Origin: Kitasatospora aureofaciens
GTDB taxonomy: Bacteria; Actinomycetota; Actinomycetes; Streptomycetales; Streptomycetaceae
Length of the DNA: 64,000 nt
Reading direction: 5' to 3'
Assembly (NCBI GenBank): GCA_000720845.1
Contig: JODU01000001.1
Span: 372,001 to 436,000 of the forward strand
Position 1 is the first letter of the stretch, and each line of letters begins with the position of its first letter. The notes beneath the pieces were generated by a model. It saw only the letters and a list, made by a program, of their open reading frames with translations. It had not been told where the DNA came from and made no database searches. Position numbers and translations under genes: made by a program. Below, piece by piece: positions 1 to 8,590 of the stretch.

Positions 1-1
1 G

Positions 2-430
2 CGGAAGGCGTCCGCGGAACTGGCCGAGGCCTTCGGCGTCCCGGAGGGCACCGTGCTCCTCCAACGCGGCTACCGGACGCGGTACTCGGCCGAGCCCGCC
101 CCGTTCAACCTCGTGACGTCCTACCTCGTACGCGACATGATCGCGGCCAACCCCGACCTCCTGGACGCGGCCAACGAGCCCTGGCCGGGCGGCACCCAGC
201 ACCAGCTCAGCACCGTGGGCATCGAGCTGGACCGCGTGGAGGAGCGCCTGACCGCCCGCCCGCCGACACCGGAGGAGGCCGCGGCCCTGGACCTGCCGCC
301 GGGCACCTCGGTGATCCTGCTCCGCAAGACCTCGTACGACACCGACGGCCGGGTGGTCGACGTCTCCGACGTCACGCTGCCCGGCGACCGCACCGAACTG
401 CTCTTCACGACCCGTCTGGAAAGGTGGTGA
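2..430 (+). CDS. GntR-family regulator, C-terminal UTRA part (5' truncated by window)
   Basis: The reading frame is open from the window edge, so the N-terminal winged helix-turn-helix is outside the window. What remains resembles the UTRA effector-binding domain of HutC-type GntR regulators: a segment on surviving expected effector contacts, a predicted amphipathic stretch (NLVTSYLVRDMI), and a C-terminal strand pattern ending in a conserved-looking run (SVILLRKTSYDTDGRVVDVS). UTRA domains bind small molecules that release the repressor from DNA; the ligand cannot be told from sequence. The stop codon overlaps the start of the next gene (glycosyltransferase, GTG at 424), so the two are probably translationally coupled. 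HutC family membership is an inference from this half only. Confidence 0.75.
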   Translation, partial: RKASAELAEAFGVPEGTVLLQRGYRTRYSAEPAPFNLVTSYLVRDMIAANPDLLDAANEPWPGGTQHQLSTVGIELDRVEERLTARPPTPEEAAALDLPPGTSVILLRKTSYDTDGRVVDVSDVTLPGDRTELLFTTRLERW

Positions 431-1290
431 GTGCCGTCGTGAACCGGCGCGTCACCGTCGTCACGGCCGTCCACGGCCCCTCCGCCCCCTTCCTCCCCGA
501 GGCCTACGCCTCGCTGTGCGCCCAGGAACTGCCCGACGGCTGGGAGTGGCGATGGGTGATCCAGGAGGACGGCCGTACCCGGGACGTCCGGCCGTACGTG
601 CCCGACGACCCGCGGGTCGTGTTCCGGCAGGGCCGCCCCGGCCGGCAGGGCGGGCCCGGGGTGGCGCGCACGATGGCCCTGGCCCACGCGGACGGCGTGT
701 ACGTGAAGGTCCTGGACGCCGACGACCGGCTCACTCCGGGCACCCTGGCCCGCGACCTGGCCGCCCTGGAGGCCGACCCGTCGATCGGGTGGGCGACCTC
801 GCGGGTCCTGGACCTGCTGCCCGACGGTTCGACGGCCGGTTTCCCCGGCGACCCGGCGCACGGGCCGGTCGAGCGCGGGGCGGTGCTCGACTTCTGGAAG
901 GCGAACGGCTTCCGCGCCCAGGTCCACCCGGCGACCCTCTTCGTCCGGCGCGACCTGCTGCTCGCCCTCGGCGGCTGGATGGCCCTGCCGGCCTCCGAGG
1001 ACACCGGCCTGCTGCTGGCGCTGGGCGGCGTGAGCCGGGGCTGGTTCTCGGCGGAGGTCGGCCTTCTCTACCGCAAGTGGGAGGGCCAGGAGACCGGCCA
1101 GGCGGCCCACGCGGACCCCGCGGAACGCGACGCGCGGATGGCGGTGGTGGAGGCCAGGGCGCGCGCTCTGGCGTCCTTCGGGTGGCGCCTGCCGGAGGGC
1201 GCCGAGCAATCCAACGGCTCCTGGGACTCCGACCGCTCCTACGACTCCGCCGACTCCGACCGCTCCGGCGACCCGCGCGAGCGCCCCTGA
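424..1290 (+). CDS. Family 2 glycosyltransferase-like protein
   Basis: A 288-residue protein with the GT-A fold signature of GT2 enzymes: an N-terminal beta strand and nucleotide-binding start (VTVVTAVHGPSAPFLPEAYA), then a DADD motif (VKVLDADDRLTPG, about residues 97-109), the equivalent of the DXD metal and sugar-nucleotide site. A later SEDTGLLLAL stretch may carry the catalytic acidic residue (usually ED). No membrane segment or signal peptide is visible, so it should act in the cytosol. The last 35 residues are Ser/Asp-rich and repetitive (SDRS/YDSADSDRS) and look disordered. It overlaps the upstream regulator by 7 bp and is convergent with the FkbM methyltransferase 25 bp downstream. 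Donor and acceptor are unknown. Confidence 0.75.
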   Translation: MVSAVVNRRVTVVTAVHGPSAPFLPEAYASLCAQELPDGWEWRWVIQEDGRTRDVRPYVPDDPRVVFRQGRPGRQGGPGVARTMALAHADGVYVKVLDADDRLTPGTLARDLAALEADPSIGWATSRVLDLLPDGSTAGFPGDPAHGPVERGAVLDFWKANGFRAQVHPATLFVRRDLLLALGGWMALPASEDTGLLLALGGVSRGWFSAEVGLLYRKWEGQETGQAAHADPAERDARMAVVEARARALASFGWRLPEGAEQSNGSWDSDRSYDSADSDRSGDPRERP

Positions 1291-1315
1291 GGCAGACGGG
1301 AGCGGCGCCCGGCGG

Positions 1316-2311
1316 TCAGGGCAGCCGCTCGGCGTCCACCCTCGAGAAGATCAGGTCGCTCTCCTCGGTCACCGGCCCGCGCAGGCGGACGGGCGCCCGG
1401 GGCCCACCGCTCAGCGCCGGGGGGTAGCTGCCGGGCGCGTAGTCGTTGGCCAGGCGGTAGACGTGGAACCCGGCGTCCCGCATCACCGCCAGCAGGTCGT
1501 CGACACGGTCCCCGAGCCGGGCCATGCGCTCGGGCGACACCTCGACCGTGATCTCCGCGTCGGGCCGCAGAGCCCCCAGCATCGGCGCGAGACCGCGCAC
1601 GACGCTCCCCTCGGCGCCCTCGACGTCGATCTTGATCACCCGGGCCGCCGCGGTCTCCGCCGCGTCGAGGAGTTCCGGCAGCGGTTGGGCCCGCGCCCGG
1701 AAGCTGGACTCCACCGGGCCGTCGTACGGGACGATGCTGTTCGCCCCCGTGTTCCGTGAGCTGGCGAGCGCGAAGGTCAGCGTCCTGGCGCGGTCCGAGA
1801 CGGCGGCGTTGAGCGCGCGGACGTTGCCGAGGGCGTTGAGCCGGACGTTCCGTACCAGGTGGCGGTGGAGGTCGGGCGACGCCTCGATCGCCACCACCCG
1901 GCCCCCGTCACCGACGAGCCGGGCGGCCAGGACGCTGAAGACGCCGATGTTGGCCCCCACGTCCACGAAGCCGTCCCCCGGCCGCAGCCTGCGCCGCAGC
2001 CAGCCCGCCAGGTGCGGCTCCCAGGCGCCGAACAGGTACAGGTACCGCTGGATGAGGTCCTGCGTGTCCACGGCGAACAGATCACCGGAACGCGCTTCGA
2101 CGACCGCCCGGCGAGGGTGCTCGCGCAGCCGCCGGTTCAGCCAGCGCGTGGCGAGCGCGGCCTTGCCGAAGGTGCCGGGGCCGTTGCGCACGTACCGGGC
2201 GGCGAGCCCGGCCAGGGCCTCGGCGACGGCGGCGCCCGGCTCGCCCCGGGTACTCAGCCCCGGGCCCCTTCCGCTTCCGTGAGCGTGATGGTGATCGCGG
2301 CGGACGGGCAC
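1316..2311 (-). CDS. FkbM-family SAM-dependent methyltransferase
   Basis: The Rossmann core contains a glycine-rich SAM-binding loop (FVDVGANIGVFSVLAARLV) followed by an acidic ribose-binding residue in VVAIEASPD, and the FkbM hallmark IKIDVEGAE near the middle. FkbM enzymes O-methylate sugars or polyketide hydroxyls. The start is uncertain: the ORF stays open to 2440 but that segment lies over the ferredoxin gene. GTG at 2311 is chosen because GAGG lies about 10 nt upstream; GTG at 2191 would remove the overlap but cut into a conserved-looking ARYVRNGPGTFGKAAL region. A CTG at 2257 overlapping the ferredoxin stop is a third possibility. The pairing with a glycosyltransferase 25 bp away suggests glycan or glycolipid modification, which is inference. 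Confidence 0.75.
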   Translation of the reverse strand: MPVRRDHHHAHGSGRGPGLSTRGEPGAAVAEALAGLAARYVRNGPGTFGKAALATRWLNRRLREHPRRAVVEARSGDLFAVDTQDLIQRYLYLFGAWEPHLAGWLRRRLRPGDGFVDVGANIGVFSVLAARLVGDGGRVVAIEASPDLHRHLVRNVRLNALGNVRALNAAVSDRARTLTFALASSRNTGANSIVPYDGPVESSFRARAQPLPELLDAAETAAARVIKIDVEGAEGSVVRGLAPMLGALRPDAEITVEVSPERMARLGDRVDDLLAVMRDAGFHVYRLANDYAPGSYPPALSGGPRAPVRLRGPVTEESDLIFSRVDAERLP

Positions 2312-2466
2312 CCCTCGGCCGCCTCGCGCACCCGGGGGGCGTCCACGTCGTGTTCCCGGCCGGGTATGACGGCGCCGAGGCCGTCCACCTGGGTGAAGAC
2401 GGCGGGGGCCCGGTGGACGCAGTCTCCGGAGCCGTAACACTGCTCGGGGTCGACGGAGATCCTCAT
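2254..2466 (-). CDS. Small [3Fe-4S] ferredoxin
   Basis: A 70-residue protein starting MRISVDPEQCYGSGDCVHRA. It has three cysteines, Cys10 and Cys16 (C-x5-C) and a distant Cys53 followed by Pro, which is the pattern of actinobacterial 3Fe-4S ferredoxins that pass electrons to cytochrome P450s. The fourth cysteine of a 4Fe-4S cluster is replaced by Gly13. No P450 or ferredoxin reductase gene lies in this part of the window, so its partner is elsewhere. The ATG at 2466 is chosen because the family signature begins immediately after it; the frame remains open upstream but without homology-like sequence. Its 3' end overlaps the proposed start of the FkbM methyltransferase, suggesting co-transcription. 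Confidence 0.85.
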   Translation of the reverse strand: MRISVDPEQCYGSGDCVHRAPAVFTQVDGLGAVIPGREHDVDAPRVREAAEGCPSAAITITLTEAEGARG

Positions 2467-2651
2467 GCGCACTCCAGCGGCGGTCGGTTTCGAGGCCTTC
2501 ACGACCTGCCTGCCCACGGACGGGCCCACTGAATCCGCCCTGCCCGCCCGCCTGTTGGCCCGTCCGTCCCGGTCCTCATAAGATCGTCCGCACACACCTG
2601 CGGAGTGCGGAACGCGCGGTACGCAGCGCGGAGTTGTGACTGGGGGACGGT

Positions 2652-3215
2652 TTGGGGACCGGCGAGCAACTCGTGACGATCGCGGCCGTACTGCTCGGCG
2701 CGCTGACCACACACGTCACGAATCACCTGATGGAGCGGAGCAGGAACCGCCACCGGCTGCTCACGCGGTGGGACGACAAGAAGGTCGACGCCTACGGGGA
2801 GTACGTGGACGCCGCCAAGATGAGGATCGCCGCGTCCGTGCCGCTGTACGAGGTGCGGGAGGGGCTGCGCGAGAGCCACCGGAGCGAGGAGGAGCTGCGC
2901 GAGGACCTGGCCGGGGCGACCCTGCGCTGGGGCGCGGCCTTCGAGCGGGTCATGCTGCTCGGCGGCGACGAGGCCATCGAATCCGGGCACGAGCTGAACG
3001 TGGTGCTCGCCGAGATCGACTGGCAGGCGACCGGCCGTATAGAGGGCAGCCTGGAGGAGTGGCGGGAGCGGCACCGGGCGGCGTTCCGCGCCATCAACGC
3101 CTTCCACGAGGACGCCAGGGCCGATCTCGGCATCCGGGGCGGCGTCACCGGGGAGAAGCACCCGGAGCGCGATCTGCTGGTCCCGCCCGCACGCCGGTCG
3201 GCCGCCGGGGACTGA
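2652..3215 (+). CDS. Hypothetical membrane-anchored protein, 187 aa
   Basis: Not assigned to a known function. The first 20 or so residues form one hydrophobic helix (LVTIAAVLLGALTTHVTNHL), followed by a basic stretch (RSRNRHRLLTRWDDKK) that would place the rest in the cytosol. The remainder is helical and charge-rich (EVREGLRESHRSEEELRED), consistent with a coiled-coil or helical bundle. The start is a TTG at 2652 preceded by GGGGGA, with no better ATG or GTG in frame. It stands alone in its orientation, divergent from the ferredoxin and about 365 bp before the nSTAND gene. It resembles small lineage-restricted Streptomyces proteins. Confidence 0.6.
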   Translation: MGTGEQLVTIAAVLLGALTTHVTNHLMERSRNRHRLLTRWDDKKVDAYGEYVDAAKMRIAASVPLYEVREGLRESHRSEEELREDLAGATLRWGAAFERVMLLGGDEAIESGHELNVVLAEIDWQATGRIEGSLEEWRERHRAAFRAINAFHEDARADLGIRGGVTGEKHPERDLLVPPARRSAAGD

Positions 3216-3247
3216 CGGCCAGGCCGCGTCGTCCACCCGTGCGCGTC

Positions 3248-3301
3248 GGCATGGTTTGGCTCCGGTCCCTCCCCTCGTGGGGACCGGTGCCAAACCATGC
3301 C
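3248..3301. repeat. Long inverted repeat (22-bp arms, one mismatch)
   Basis: The left arm 3248-3269 and right arm 3280-3301 are reverse complements except for one position, with a 10-nt spacer; base pairing can extend a few more bases outward into 3244-3305. There is no T-run after either arm, so a simple intrinsic terminator is not clearly indicated, although factor-dependent or T-less termination after the 2652-3215 gene is possible. The rest of the 366-bp gap (3216-3581) holds no convincing gene. A TATAGA hexamer at 3523-3528 could be a -10 element for the downstream gene, but no good -35 is seen. Confidence 0.7.
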
Positions 3302-3581
3302 GGCGCCGTTTTCGCGTGCGGTACCGGACCGGGTCGTCGGGGACGGGCCACCGAAAGCTGACCGAGAACATGCGGCCTCATGGGGTGGCTCTCCGAGTGC
3401 TGAGCCGCTGACCTGTCCGGGTACCGCGGGGCCGCCTCGCCACTGCGACGCGATCCTGCCACCCGAGGTGGCCCCGGAGGAGGTTCCGGAACCCGAAGCC
3501 CGCTGTAGCCGCAGGTCAGCCGTATAGAGTGAGTTTTCCGGTCCGGACGTCCAGGTGCGGGGGAAGTAAGGAGTGGAGACC

Positions 3582-6500
3582 TTGAGTTTCGACTCAGGGG
3601 CACGCACGGCCTTCGCAGAACGCCTCGCACTGCTGTACAGGGAGGCCGGCAACCCTCCCCTCAAACGGGTGTCCGAAGCCGTCGTCCGGCTCCAGCGGGT
3701 CGACGAACGAGGGCGTCCCGTCCGGGTCTCCGCCCAGCGGATCAGCGACTGGCGGCGGGCCAAGAACGTGCCCGCCCAGTTCCCCGCCCTCGCGGCCGTC
3801 CTGCACGTCCTCATACCCCAGGCCCGGCGCGCACGGCCGGTACCGGTCTCCGCCGGTCTGTACGACCTGGCCCAGTGGCAGCTCCTGTGGGAGCGGGCGG
3901 TGGCCGACCCGACCGGTGAACGCCCTGCGCCCACCTCGGCCGCGGAGCAGCCCTCCGCCGAGGGTCCGGCGGCCCCCGGCGGAGTCTGCCCCTACCGGGG
4001 ACTGGCCGCCTACCGCCGGCAGGACGCCGACTGGTTCTTCGGGCGCGAGCGGAGCACGCGGGCCCTGGTCGCCCAGCTCCACGCGACGCGGGACACCGGC
4101 GGCCTGATCATGCTCGTGGGCGCCTCCGGAGCGGGGAAGTCCTCACTGCTCAACGCCGGCCTGGTGCCCGCCCTGCGCGCCGGCACGCCGGACTCCGGGG
4201 ACGATCCGCCCAGGCGGGTGCTCCAGTTCGTGCCGGGGGCCGATCCACTCGGCGAGCTGACCCGCCTGGTACCGCAACTCGCACCCGTCGTCGGCGCCAT
4301 AAGGGAAGCGGCGGCCCAGGAGACGGCAACCCCGGTGCCGGGCTCCCCCGAGCCCCGCCCCACGGGCGACCCGCGGGCGGAGAGCGCCGCGAGGGCAGCC
4401 TTCGCGACCTGGGCGGCCTCCGTGGAACGCCCGGAGGGGGCGGCGGGGGCGGACAGGACGGGCGAAGCGAAGGGGCCGGACGGGGCGGACAGGAGCCAGG
4501 TCGGGCGGAGCGGCCCGGCAGGCGAGGACGGTCAGGCCGACCAGGAAGGCCAGGTCGGCCCACCCGGCCCGTTCGGCCAGTACGACCGAGCAGATCCGAG
4601 CGGTCGGAGCGGCCGGAACGGCCAGGCAGACCCGAACGACCGAGAGGACCGGGACGGCCTGACATATCAGGCAAATCGACCAGGTCCGAGCGGCCCGGAC
4701 GGCCCAGATGATTCAGGGAATCCAGAAGGTCCGGGCGGTTCTGGGGATCCGGGCGCCCCGGACGGCCCCGCAGGGCAGGCGGGCCAGGCGGGCCAGACAA
4801 GCCGGCTCCCCCAGGCAAGCCGGGTCACCCCCACCGAACAATCCACCCAACAGGAACAAACCGGCCAAGCGATCACGTCAGGGCGGACAAGCCCGGACGG
4901 CCGAGACAGCCAGGACGGCCGGAAAGGCCCGACCGGCCGAGCCCCCCGGGCACTCCCATCTGCCCCGGCAGGCGCCTGCCCGGTCGTCATCGTGGACCAG
5001 TTCGAGGAGCTCTTCACCCTCTGCACCGAAGAGGCGGACCGGCGCGTGTTCATCCGGCTGCTCCAGGCCGCCTGCACGCCCGGCGCCGACGGCGACCCGC
5101 CCCCGGTGCTGGTGACCCTGGGCGTACGCGCCGACTTCTACGACCGGTGCCTTCGCTACCCCGAGCTGGCCGACGCGCTCCAGCACCGGCACATGGTGCT
5201 CGGGCCGCTGACCACCGCGGAGCTGCGCGAGGCGGTGACCGCTCCCGCCCGGGCCGTCGGCATGGAGCTCGAACCCGGACTCGCCGAGCTGATCATCCGC
5301 GAGGTGAGCAACGACAGCCCGCGCGGGGCGCACGACGCGGGCGTACTGCCGCTCCTCTCCCACGCCCTGCTCGCGACCTGGCAGCGCCGCAAGGCGGGCC
5401 GGCTGACCCTGGCCGGATACCGCGCGGCCGGCGGCATCCAGGGCGCGGTGGCCGCGACCGCCGAACGGGCCTGGTCCGGCCTGGACCCGGCGGCCCGCAC
5501 GGCCGCGCGACTGCTGCTGCTCAGGCTGGTCCGGCTGAGCGAGGACACCCAGGCCACCCGCAGGCGCAGCACGCGACGCCGGCTGGCCGAGGAGTCGGGA
5601 GACCCCGAGAAGACCGAGGAGTCACTCGAGGCGCTGGTGCGGGCCCGGCTGGTGACGCTCGACGCGGACACCGTGGAGATCACCCACGAGGCGCTGCTGC
5701 ACGCCTGGCCCCGGCTGCGCGACTGGATCGACGAGGACCGCGCCGGAAACCTGCTGCGCCAGCGGCTGGAGGAGGACGGCCTGGCCTGGGAGGAGTCGGA
5801 CCGCGACAGCGCGCTGCTCTACCGGGGCTCCCGGCTGGCGCAGGCCAGCGGCTGGGCGAAGTCGGCCGGCGACACCTTCCTGACCCGCAGCGCGGTGGAG
5901 TTCCTGGCCGCCGCGGTCCGGCTGCGCAGGCGCACCGTCATGATCAGCCGTGCCGCGGTGTCCGCGCTGGTCGTCCTGGCCCTCGTGGCCGTCGGTTCGG
6001 CGGTGCTCGCCTGGCAGCAGCGCAACGACGCCGTGTTCGAGCAGGTGGTCGCCGAGGCGGACCGGGTCGAGGACACCGACCCTTCCCTGTCGGCCCAGCT
6101 CGACTTGGCCGCGCACCGCCTGCGCCCGGACGACGAGGACGTCAGGAACCGGCTGGTCTCGATCGTGAACGCGCCCCTGGCCACCCCGCTCCTCGGGCAC
6201 ACGGGCGCCGTCTACCTCACCTCGTTCAGCCCCGACGGGCGGATCCTGGCGACGGCCAGCTACGACCGCACCGTCCGGCTCTGGGACGTCTCGGACCCCG
6301 GCCGTCCGAAGCAGCTGGGCAAGCCCCTCACCGGGCACACCAGCTGGGTGAGCACCGCGGTCTTCAGCCCGGACGGCCGCACCCTGGCCAGCGCCTCGGA
6401 CGACGGCACGATCCGGCTGTGGAACGTGCGGGACCCCAGCCGTCCGCGCCCGCTCGGCGCCCCCCTGACCGGCCACGGCGGCACCGTCTACCTGCTCGCC

Positions 6501-8162
6501 TTCAGCCCGGACGGCCGCACCCTGGCCTCCGCCCACGACGACCACGCCGTCCGCCTGTGGAACGTCGCCGACCCGCGCCGCCCCGAGGCGCTCGACACCC
6601 TGACCGGCCCCACCGCGGCGGTGCGCTCGGTGGCCTTCAGCCCCGACGGGCACACGCTCGCGGCCGGCGGCGACGACGAGAAGGTCCGGCTCTGGGACGT
6701 GGCCGACCCGCGCCGCCCGGAGCCGGTCGGCGCACCGCTGGCCGGCCACAGCGGCCTGGTGCACTCCGTGGCCTTCAGCCCCGATGGCCGCACCCTGGCC
6801 AGCGGCAGCGCGGACGACACCGTACGGCTCTGGGACGTCACCGATCCCGCCGGGGCGAAGCCCGTCGGCGCACCGCTGACCGGTCACAGCGGACCCGTCT
6901 GGGCGGTGACGTTCAGCCCCGACGGCGCCATGCTCGCCGCCAGCAGCGCGGACAGCACGGCGAGCCTGTGGAACGTCAGCGACCCGGCCTACCCCTCGCA
7001 GGTCGGCGTCCCCCTCGCCGGCGGCAGCGGCGAGATGTACGCCCTCGGCTTCAGCCCCGACGGCCACACCCTCGCCACCGGCAGCGGTGACAGCAAGGTC
7101 CGCCTGTGGTCGCTGCCGACGTCGGACGTGATCGGCCGTACGGGAGCCTTCCGTTCGGACGGGCGGGTACTGGCCACGGCGGCCCGCGACGGCCGGGTCC
7201 GACTGTGGGACGTGACGTCCCCCTCCCGGCCCGTGTCGCTGAGCGCCCCCTTCAAGCCGGGGGAGGGAGACATACGGTCACTGGTGTTCTCCCCGGACGG
7301 CGACACGCTCGCGGTGCTCGTGGCGGGCCGTGCGCTGCAGCTGTGGGACGTCACGGACCCGGCCCGGCCCAAGGCCCACGGACCGCCCGTGGCGCTGCGC
7401 ACCCGGTACGCGGGCCCCGACACGCTGGCGTTCAGCCCCGACGGGCGCACCCTCGCCACGGCCCACGACGACCGCACCATCCAGTTGTGGAACGCCGAGG
7501 ACCCGTCCCACCCCCGCCGTCTGGGCAAGCCGCTCGCCGGCCACACGGGATACGTCAACACGCTCGTGTTCAGCCCGGACGGCCGCACCCTCGCCAGCGG
7601 CGGCGCCGACGACGCCGTACGCCTCTGGGACGTCACCGACCCCGCGCACGCCACCCGCCTCGGTGCGGCCCGCACCGGGCACCTGGGCCCCGTCAACGTC
7701 CTCGCCTACAGTCCCGACGGCCGCACCCTGGCCAGCGGCAGCGACGACGGCACGGTCCGGCTCTGGGATGCCACCGGGCCGGGCGGCGCATCCGGGGCCG
7801 AGACCACGCTCGCCGGTCACACCGACTCGGTGGTGTCGCTGACGTTCAGCCGGAACGGCTCCACCCTGGCCAGCGGCGCCAACGACAACACGGTCCGGAT
7901 CTGGAGCGTCACCGACCCCGCCGAGGCCGCCCCCATCGGCCAGGCGATGAGCCCCAACGCCAAGGCGGGCAGCTTCCTGTCCTTCAGCCCCGTGCACCAC
8001 ATGCTCGGCGTCTCCAGCGGCACGGACACGGTCCGGCTGTGGAGCCTGGGCGTGGACGACGCCATCGAGCGCATCTGCTCGGCCACCCGCGGAGTGCTGA
8101 CCGAGGAGAAGTGGCACGAGTACCTGCCGCGCCTGGACTACGAACCGCCCTGCGGCCGGTGA
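3582..8162 (+). CDS. nSTAND-type NTPase with membrane segment and 14 WD40 repeats
   Basis: A 1526-residue signal-transduction ATPase. The N-terminal about 110 residues look helix-turn-helix-like (PVRVSAQRISDWRRAKNVP). They are followed by the motif CPYRGLAAY and WFFGRER typical of nSTAND1, Walker A GASGAGKSS near residue 185, and Walker B VVIVDQFEEL near residue 470. Between the two lies a 180-residue Gly/Pro/Asp/Gln-rich collagen-like insert. A single hydrophobic helix (AAVSALVVLALVAVGSAVLAW, about 788-808) precedes a C-terminal array in which I count 14 LWDV/LWNV-type blades, enough for two seven-bladed propellers. Such proteins sense ligands with the repeats and switch the NTPase. TTG 3582 is preferred: AAGGAG at 3568-3573 lies 8 nt upstream, whereas GTG 3573 would sit in that site. 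Ends in a strong terminator. Input and output are unknown. Confidence 0.85.
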   Translation: MSFDSGARTAFAERLALLYREAGNPPLKRVSEAVVRLQRVDERGRPVRVSAQRISDWRRAKNVPAQFPALAAVLHVLIPQARRARPVPVSAGLYDLAQWQLLWERAVADPTGERPAPTSAAEQPSAEGPAAPGGVCPYRGLAAYRRQDADWFFGRERSTRALVAQLHATRDTGGLIMLVGASGAGKSSLLNAGLVPALRAGTPDSGDDPPRRVLQFVPGADPLGELTRLVPQLAPVVGAIREAAAQETATPVPGSPEPRPTGDPRAESAARAAFATWAASVERPEGAAGADRTGEAKGPDGADRSQVGRSGPAGEDGQADQEGQVGPPGPFGQYDRADPSGRSGRNGQADPNDREDRDGLTYQANRPGPSGPDGPDDSGNPEGPGGSGDPGAPDGPAGQAGQAGQTSRLPQASRVTPTEQSTQQEQTGQAITSGRTSPDGRDSQDGRKGPTGRAPRALPSAPAGACPVVIVDQFEELFTLCTEEADRRVFIRLLQAACTPGADGDPPPVLVTLGVRADFYDRCLRYPELADALQHRHMVLGPLTTAELREAVTAPARAVGMELEPGLAELIIREVSNDSPRGAHDAGVLPLLSHALLATWQRRKAGRLTLAGYRAAGGIQGAVAATAERAWSGLDPAARTAARLLLLRLVRLSEDTQATRRRSTRRRLAEESGDPEKTEESLEALVRARLVTLDADTVEITHEALLHAWPRLRDWIDEDRAGNLLRQRLEEDGLAWEESDRDSALLYRGSRLAQASGWAKSAGDTFLTRSAVEFLAAAVRLRRRTVMISRAAVSALVVLALVAVGSAVLAWQQRNDAVFEQVVAEADRVEDTDPSLSAQLDLAAHRLRPDDEDVRNRLVSIVNAPLATPLLGHTGAVYLTSFSPDGRILATASYDRTVRLWDVSDPGRPKQLGKPLTGHTSWVSTAVFSPDGRTLASASDDGTIRLWNVRDPSRPRPLGAPLTGHGGTVYLLAFSPDGRTLASAHDDHAVRLWNVADPRRPEALDTLTGPTAAVRSVAFSPDGHTLAAGGDDEKVRLWDVADPRRPEPVGAPLAGHSGLVHSVAFSPDGRTLASGSADDTVRLWDVTDPAGAKPVGAPLTGHSGPVWAVTFSPDGAMLAASSADSTASLWNVSDPAYPSQVGVPLAGGSGEMYALGFSPDGHTLATGSGDSKVRLWSLPTSDVIGRTGAFRSDGRVLATAARDGRVRLWDVTSPSRPVSLSAPFKPGEGDIRSLVFSPDGDTLAVLVAGRALQLWDVTDPARPKAHGPPVALRTRYAGPDTLAFSPDGRTLATAHDDRTIQLWNAEDPSHPRRLGKPLAGHTGYVNTLVFSPDGRTLASGGADDAVRLWDVTDPAHATRLGAARTGHLGPVNVLAYSPDGRTLASGSDDGTVRLWDATGPGGASGAETTLAGHTDSVVSLTFSRNGSTLASGANDNTVRIWSVTDPAEAAPIGQAMSPNAKAGSFLSFSPVHHMLGVSSGTDTVRLWSLGVDDAIERICSATRGVLTEEKWHEYLPRLDYEPPCGR

Positions 8163-8258
8163 AACCACCACCGCACACGTGATCCCTGTCACATCATCGA
8201 CACCCGACCGACCAGTCGGCACCCACCGGACACCGGGCCTTGTTAGCCTTGACCACAG

Positions 8259-8302
8259 CCCGACCGCTGGCGCATCCCCCGTCGCCAGCGGTCGGGTCTT
8301 TT
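8259..8302 (+). terminator. Intrinsic terminator after the nSTAND gene
   Basis: Perfect 14-bp stem (8259-8272 with 8283-8296), 10-nt loop, followed directly by TCTTTT. It lies 97 bp after the nSTAND/WD40 stop codon. The remaining sequence between 8163 and the att repeat at 8391 contains no gene that I can support. Confidence 0.85.
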
Positions 8303-8390
8303 CCTGCCCACCCCAGAGCCCCGCCGGACAGACACCCGCGAACCCCCACCCACGAACGCCGAAGACCCCCAACCGAATTCGGCTGGGGGC

Positions 8391-8444
8391 CTTCGTGCTG
8401 GTGGGGCTAACAGGATTTGAACCTGTGGCCTCATCCTTATCAGG
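8391..8444. repeat. att site, distal copy (truncated tRNA-Ile 3' part)
   Basis: Identical over 54 bp to 18351-18404. Positions 8402-8444 are the last 43 nt of tRNA-Ile on the minus strand, ending inside the anticodon stem; the 5' half is missing, so this is not a functional tRNA. A hairpin at 8364-8390 resembles the hairpin at 18324-18350, meaning the duplicated tRNA terminator is also recognisable although diverged in its loop. This is the site displaced when the element integrated. Confidence 0.92.
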
Positions 8445-8590
8445 TCGATCATGGGCTATCCGCAACGTGGCAACTACTCAGGCAGGCGCCGGCGTGGCAG
8501 TCGCCGAGAGCCGCAGCCATCCGGCTCCGTCCGCTGCTGTTGGTGTCGACCGTTGATGTCAGCTGCCTGCGTACAGCTTGACAGCCGCCC

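Noticed and set aside
5147..7090. 647-codon plus-strand frame inside the nSTAND gene
   Set aside because: Arg/Pro/Gly-rich out-of-frame translation of the WD40 region.
3582..8162. Tandem repeats as a CRISPR-like array
   Set aside because: The regular repeats are WD40 coding units of about 130 bp with open frame, not short identical repeats with spacers. No CRISPR array or cas gene is in the window.
8402..8444. Second tRNA-Ile
   Set aside because: Only the 3' 43 nt are present; it is the att remnant, not a gene.
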